From NCBI GenBank assembly GCA_033807775.1, contig CM066314.1:40214001-40278000 (forward strand): a stretch of DNA of 64,000 nucleotides. The letters are read 5' to 3'. The notes beneath the pieces were generated by a model. The model saw only the letters and a list, made by a program, of their open reading frames with translations, was not told where the DNA came from and did no database searches. The DNA comes from Saussurea involucrata. Its lineage: Eukaryota > Streptophyta > Magnoliopsida > Asterales > Asteraceae. Within the stretch, counting starts at the first letter, position 1, and every line of letters begins with the position of its first letter. This document shows positions 59,599 through 64,000 of the stretch, piece after piece. A program made the translations under genes and the position numbers.

Positions 59599-61160
59599 TA
59601 GAGGGCCCTTAATATGAAACCAGTCAAAAAGATGAAACCACTGAAACCTGATCTGAACCGTTAATTAAACTAATCAAGGGCTGTTAAGGACGCGGTGACA
59701 GAAGCAGTAAATAAGTATGAAATTAAGGGCACGATCGTCAACGTCAAAAGTATGAAAGGATATTTTGGTAAAACGGTCGTATGAAGTAGTTTTGGAAAGA
59801 ATCTCGCATGCGACAAATTAGGGCTTGATTTGGATTCCGGTGATATCAAACCCCGATATAGCCGGGAAAAATATGAAAATAACTGCTACCGCGAAAGATA
59901 TTGTGAAACAAACTTGTAAATCAGAAAATCGAAGTGAAACTCAGCACAGGAAAGAAATTCAAACTAAAGAAAAATGGCGGACAATGAAGCAATTGCGCCA
60001 AGAAGAGGTTAGATTTCGAATATTTTTTTGCAATATATGCACCTTCGTACGAAATCAACTATCTTAATCAAGTATAAATACGTGAAACCCTAACAGTTAG
60101 ACGACCCAGTGAGAGAATACGTCTGGAAACCTCGTTTTCAAACTTCAAGAACACACCAGATAACCCAGTATGTCTTGACGGCACATAAGCGGACACGATG
60201 AAAGGAAAAGGTACTCGTATTATATAATATACTATAGTTATTGTCAAGTGTAATATAAATTATGTTCCGATATGTGTAACTAATTGTTAGGGGAAAAAGA
60301 TACGAAAGTATTAATGGAAACGAAATCGAGTGCCATTGATAGCGAGAATGCACAAAGTCCGATGGAGTTAGTGTATGCGACGAAAAAATGTTCGATAATT
60401 GAAGGTATGAAATTGGTAACCTTTTTAATGTTATAGTACACATATATGAAATGCTAGAAATATTGACTTTGAAAGTCGTGCAAAGCTTGTTGTGCTTTAT
60501 TCGTATGACTGCCGTTGTTTTTGTTTGTTGTCGAAATTTATGAAAACATGTGAAATTGTATTGTAAAATACATAGGATGGTGTATTAAAACCTTTGTAGA
60601 GTATGTTAATTTAATATCAAGAAATAAACTTTCTTCTGAGTATATGAATTTGTTCATCAAACATTTTGATAACAGTAGGAAGCAGTACTGGGAAAGGGGT
60701 TTTGGAGGAGGAACGTATGAAGCTCCCCGGGAAAGGTATGAAGTTCAATGCAACAATTATAAGTTTTTGGAATTTAATCCACTTTCACAATTTCACATGT
60801 GAACAACTGTAGATTTGACACACATATTACAAAAACTAGATAGGGGGTTTAGTACCATGCATTAGCAGATGAAGGAAACGGTGGAGGCAACCAAGGTACG
60901 AAACTTATAGTTAAATTAGTATTAAATGCATTACAATAAAACAGTTTCATAAGCTGGATTGAAAAGTTTGATTGGTTTCATATGAGACATAACAGTGGAG
61001 AGGAGGAAAACAAGAAGCACATCAAAAAAGAATAGTGAAACAAGAAAAACACCAAGGCCAGTGAGTATAGACATTGTCTGTTACGATGAAGGTGAATAAA
61101 CATATTTGCTGGGGATGACGACGACTTTGTTTCGAAGCCACATCATAATATAGATGCACG
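59599..61160 (+). mobile_element. Left part of a gene-carrying TIR element in (TA)n
   Basis: GAGGGCCCTTAATATGAAACC follows a (TA)n tract and resembles the GGGGTCC terminus of the element at 13074. It also shares the CCGTTAATTAAA-type subterminal phrase seen in the (TA)n-targeting family. The six-exon pseudogene starts about 375 bp inside. No right TIR was found; the element appears cut near 61165, where other sequence begins. Confidence 0.5.
59974..61091 (+). pseudogene. Six-exon gene with all phase-1 introns, one internal stop
   Basis: Exons 59974-60007, 60097-60210, 60291-60404, 60676-60735, 60866-60895 and 60996-61091 have GT-AG borders. Every donor is after the first base of a codon ending in G. 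Exon 1 starts MADNEAIAPRR. Exon 2 reads RRPSERIRLETSFSNF, alignable with RRRSDRLKRKRSF of the gene at 13829, and contains TAA at 60186-60188. Exons 3-6 encode Lys/Ser/Gly-rich sequence, including RRKTRSTSKKNSETRKTPRP. A final phase-1 donor (GTGAAT) suggests further exons, now lost. The function is unknown; it looks like a nuclear-localised low-complexity N-terminal region. Confidence 0.5.
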
Positions 61161-61215
61161 TATAGAACTAGGGATGAGCATCAAGGACCTGATAAACCAA
61201 GATCTTCAATAACGT

Positions 61216-61227
61216 GCTCTGATACCA
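61216..61227 (-). other. Primer binding site, minus strand
   Basis: GCTCTGATACCA on the plus strand is TGGTATCAGAGC on the minus strand. It lies two bases beyond the LTR end at 61230 and primes an element that would extend to the left. Confidence 0.9.
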
Positions 61228-61229
61228 AT

Positions 61230-61505
61230 TGTTAAACCCTAAAGATCAATCAAGATAGAGAAGATGTGAATTTGTCATCCATTTATCAAGAACATTGTAT
61301 ACAAGATATGAGTTTTGCTCTTTCTCTCTCTAAGATATGAGTTATGAATAATGAGAGTGATTCTAAGAGTCTCTCATACTAACACACAACTAAACCTATT
61401 TATACTAAACACATTACAAGGTGTAAACAACACAATACAACTCAATACGTTGACTTTGACTTTGACCTTTCTATATTTAAACCTTGAAGACATATTGCAC
61501 TAACA
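61230..61505 (-). mobile_element. Compact 276-bp LTR with PBS on one side and PPT on the other
   Basis: On the minus strand it runs from TGTTAGTGCAATATG (61505) to TAGGGTTTAACA (61230), with TATA box AGTATAAATAGG near 61398. Upstream (plus 61506-61518) is the polypurine tract CCAAGGGGGAGAT. Downstream is a tRNA-Met primer site. It therefore serves as the 3' LTR of an element to its right and as the 5' LTR of one to its left, of which about 50 bp remains. Confidence 0.85.
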
Positions 61506-62185
61506 ATCTCCCCCTTGGATTCAAGGTTTAAACAAATGCGATCAGCAAGCTTTAGCTTTCTTGAATCTTCGGACTTCATCAAAGCTTGTCAAAGTCAAAA
61601 CGTCATCCAATTTTCAAACGTCAAATAACGAACGTCTTTCTTCGAACAGGAGAATATGAATCTTCACACAAAGCTTTTTAATACAAATAAGCACAAGTTC
61701 AAGAAAAAGAGATCACAGAATGATCAATCGATTTTCCTCAAACTCTTGAAGAATTCTCCCCATTTCCATTGACTTGAGAATTTCATTCTTCAGTGTCGAT
61801 CTTCATAAACGCGCGAGTTCAAAAGAAAGAGATCACTGAAATGATCAATCGATTTCTTAAAAACTCTTGAAGAATAAAACTCCCCCTATCATTTCTTGAA
61901 ACGACGTCTTCTTTCTACAAATCTCCCCGTTGACATTAAAACGAATCTTTGATTTTAAACTTTCTTTGACATGAAATTGATGTAGACATTCTCCCCCTTT
62001 TTCGATGAAAGTGAGCATCACGAGCATCGAAAATCTTTTTAATTTCAGTCACGGACAATCTCCCTCTTCAAAAATATTTCTTCCCCTTGAAAAACACGAA
62101 CAATCTCCCCATAAACGAAAGATCTTGCTCCCCCTAAAAATAAGAATTGTAGAGCAAGATGATTTTCTCCCCCTGAAAATTTGCA
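61506..62185 (-). repeat. Ladder of about ten polypurine-tract-like runs
   Basis: Plus-strand CTCCCC(C)-type runs (minus-strand GGGGGAG) occur near 61507, 61757, 61880, 61922, 61991, 62060, 62088, 62107, 62130 and 62168. Part of this is a 120-bp duplication (about 61690-61765 and 61811-61890, both with AAGAGATCAC(A/T)GAA and TCTTGAAGAAT), each ending in a tract. Confidence 0.7.
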
Positions 62186-62699
62186 TAAAAATCATATAAG
62201 CGCACATTTTAACAAACTTATATAAAGAAAATAGAATTCATTGAACAACATTTTATAACTACTAACATTTAATCATTTGAACACCAAACAAAAGAAATTC
62301 AACTTAATGAAATGTAACATATATTTCCATCAAGTGAAATCAAATGCATGCGTTTGGATTCAAAAACAAGACATCATCGCATATCGAGTTACAAAATGTT
62401 CAGTTTCAACTCCTTTATTAAATATATTTGGTGTGCTAGCATGCAAAATATGATTTGCAATAATCAAATGTACTTCTGAAACCTATAAGAATACTTTGCT
62501 CTTACTCACACTATTTGTCCAAAAACAGAATTTTCACAAATTTACAGGTTTATCGCGACTTTGTATTTTCCCCAAGTTTCAAGAGATGTGTGCTCTTAGG
62601 CATCTCTTCATATTGTGCACATTGGCAACTTTTATTATGTGCTCATTGGCATATTTTATAATCAAACAGTTTATTAAGACTAAGATACACCGTAAACGT
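62186..62699. other. Internal retroelement DNA, no ORF recognised
   Basis: AT-rich, between the tract ladder and the tandem duplication. No conserved protein motif was read on either strand. Confidence 0.4.
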
Positions 62700-62709
62700 A
62701 ACTTTCTAA

Positions 62710-62970
62710 CTGGTCCTATAGCAGGATTTGGGTCAGCCGATCCCAGACCAGTTGGCCTTAGGGGCTAGGTGACAAGCACCCCTTGGAACTTACTCTCCCG
62801 AACCAGAAAGGCTACATCGATATACCTTAATCCCATCTGTACCAGTAGAACATGGCTTTCTACCTGGTTCTATAGCAGGATTTGGGTCAGCCAATCCCAG
62901 ATCAGTTGATCTTAGGGGCTAGGTAACGAGTACCCCTTGGGACTTAATCTCCCAAACCAGATAGTCCACA
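62710..62970. repeat. Tandem duplication, period about 153 bp
   Basis: CTGGT(C/T)CTATAGCAGGATTT, GGGTCAGCC(G/A)ATCCCAGA and CTTAGGGGCTAGGT(G/A)AC recur at about 62710 and 62863, with later parts also shared (ACCCCTTGG, ATCTCCC). No function recognised. Confidence 0.85.
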
Positions 62971-63482
62971 GGAACAGACTATCAAACTGAATGATTTTAT
63001 TATATATGTATATATAAATATATATTTTATTTTTTTTTTATTTTTTTATTTTTTTTATTATAGCATCTCAATCACTTGGTTCAAAAAAACGTAGTGCTTC
63101 CCCCATATTTTCGTTTCCATTCATGATTAAGACGAATAGGCTTTGTGAGCATTGTATTCTAAATAAGTCTAGATTTACACAATTTTGCGTTTATATCAAA
63201 ATCTCAAACATGTTTCGCTGACCTTTCGACTTGTTTCAGAAGCGAAAGTAGAAACAAATATAACTCTGACTATACAAAAATGCTCGTAAAATCATCCTTA
63301 ACACACATTTTATTCATTGAATGAAAAATTGAAGAATTTCACTTCATTGAATTAAATTTGTGAAGGTTCAACCTTTCAACGTTAGTAGACATAAAATATA
63401 ACACAATAATACCTTTAAGCACATGTCCTAAACATAGAAAGATATGACAGTGAAAGGATATCACCTGATAAGTACGAGTTCT
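62971..63482. other. Internal retroelement DNA with T-run
   Basis: A T-rich stretch (about 63027-63058) is followed by AT-rich sequence with no recognised ORF. It lies between the duplication and the gag-like fragment. Confidence 0.4.
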
Positions 63483-63494
63483 AAACTGATATGT

Positions 63495-64000
63495 TTAGAA
63501 GTCATAGCCTTTGAAGTACGGGTCCTGAATTGATGTATTCAGAATCCATTCCTTCTCCACCTTTTGCTTCTCTAAAAATAATACTTTCTGAAAATCTGAG
63601 TTCTGCTTGGAAAGTCTTTGACATTTGAGTTCAACATCTTTCTTGTCTTCAATTTCTTTAGTCTTTGTCTTCAAAGCCATTTCAAGTTTCGAAATCCTTT
63701 GAATTAGATCCACTCTTTCTTTCTTGAAATCTTCTCTTTCCATATTCAAAAGATTTTCCATCTCTTGCAACTTCTTTGTAAGCTCGATAATCTTCTCTTT
63801 ATTATCTTCCCTTTCAACTTTCTTCTCTTCTTTCTCTTGAATTCAACCTTTGATCCATGTATAAGCTTCGTTAATTCATTCCACATCTGCATCGGGTTGT
63901 TTTTTAAAGCTTCAACGCGTTTATAAATGTGTTGTGGAAGTGCAAGAATCAAGTAGTACGAAGCGTCCTTATCAGCTTTCTTTCTTTTATACTCTTCTTC
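63495..64000 (-). pseudogene. Gag-like fragment with coiled coil, frameshifted
   Basis: From the right edge the minus strand reads KADKDASYYLILALPQHIYK and PMQMWNELTKLIHGSK, matching the pattern of copia Gag domains (LP..IY..V......MW..L...I.GS). Near 63840 the frame shifts by one. A long Lys/Glu heptad-rich coiled coil then continues in the other frame and ends at 63495 (GYDF, stop). It belongs to the minus-strand element whose 3' LTR is at 61230-61505. Only about 2 kb separates this gag from the polypurine tract, so pol is missing and the element is a deletion or gag-only derivative. Confidence 0.6.

Overview
This is nuclear DNA from a flowering plant. It is AT-rich, has GT-AG spliced genes, and is made mostly of nested transposable elements. 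One host gene looks real. The Ty1-copia (SIRE-like) and long-LTR Ty3-gypsy families would fit a eudicot such as a composite (Asteraceae), but that placement is inference.

Layout. 1-868 is a minus-strand LTR cut by the window edge, with a minisatellite in its U3. 955-4903 is the 3' part of an old SIRE-like element: a decayed ORF downstream of where pol would lie, a polypurine tract and a 3' LTR holding a hAT MITE. 5057-5520 is a spliced gene fragment. 5977-10645 is a very long solo LTR (family A) split by two hAT-type elements. 10755-13002 holds Mutator-like arms and a truncated reverse A LTR. 13074-16231 is a terminal-inverted-repeat (TIR) element set in (TA)n that carries a small spliced gene, followed by a MITE at 16264-16493.

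18502-33275 is a CACTA (En/Spm) transposon with a TGA target duplication. It has ACCGACGG-type subterminal arrays and a seven-exon TNP1-like gene. Intron 5 of that gene received a very young 7.9-kb SIRE-type copia element (24238-32140) with intact gag and pol and nearly identical LTRs. 33434-36632 is a MULE with a 9-bp target duplication that was itself hit by a fold-back element (33757-35287).

The host segment is about 36642-39497. It has a two-exon BYPASS1/ROH1-like gene on the minus strand (37511-38777) and a Tourist MITE just downstream of it. 39498-46317 is a decayed chromovirus-type gypsy element with a truncated 5' LTR. 47228-49010 is a remnant with palindrome arrays and an inserted 848-bp solo LTR. 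49048-55211 is another A solo LTR, containing a second solo LTR (51022-54235), which contains a third (51955-52925). 56365-59144 is a reverse A solo LTR. 59354-61160 has a MITE and a TIR element with a six-exon pseudogene whose second exon resembles that of the gene at 13829. 61230-64000 is a minus-strand retroelement with a 276-bp LTR, a ladder of polypurine tracts and a gag-like coiled-coil fragment.

Recurring themes. Arrays of short palindromes lie in the U3 or subterminal regions of unrelated elements. Several TIR elements sit in (TA)n. Two of these carry related genes built from tiny exons with phase-1 introns. Family A LTRs keep what looks like a complete intron. Insertions are ordered by clean target duplications, giving nests up to three deep.
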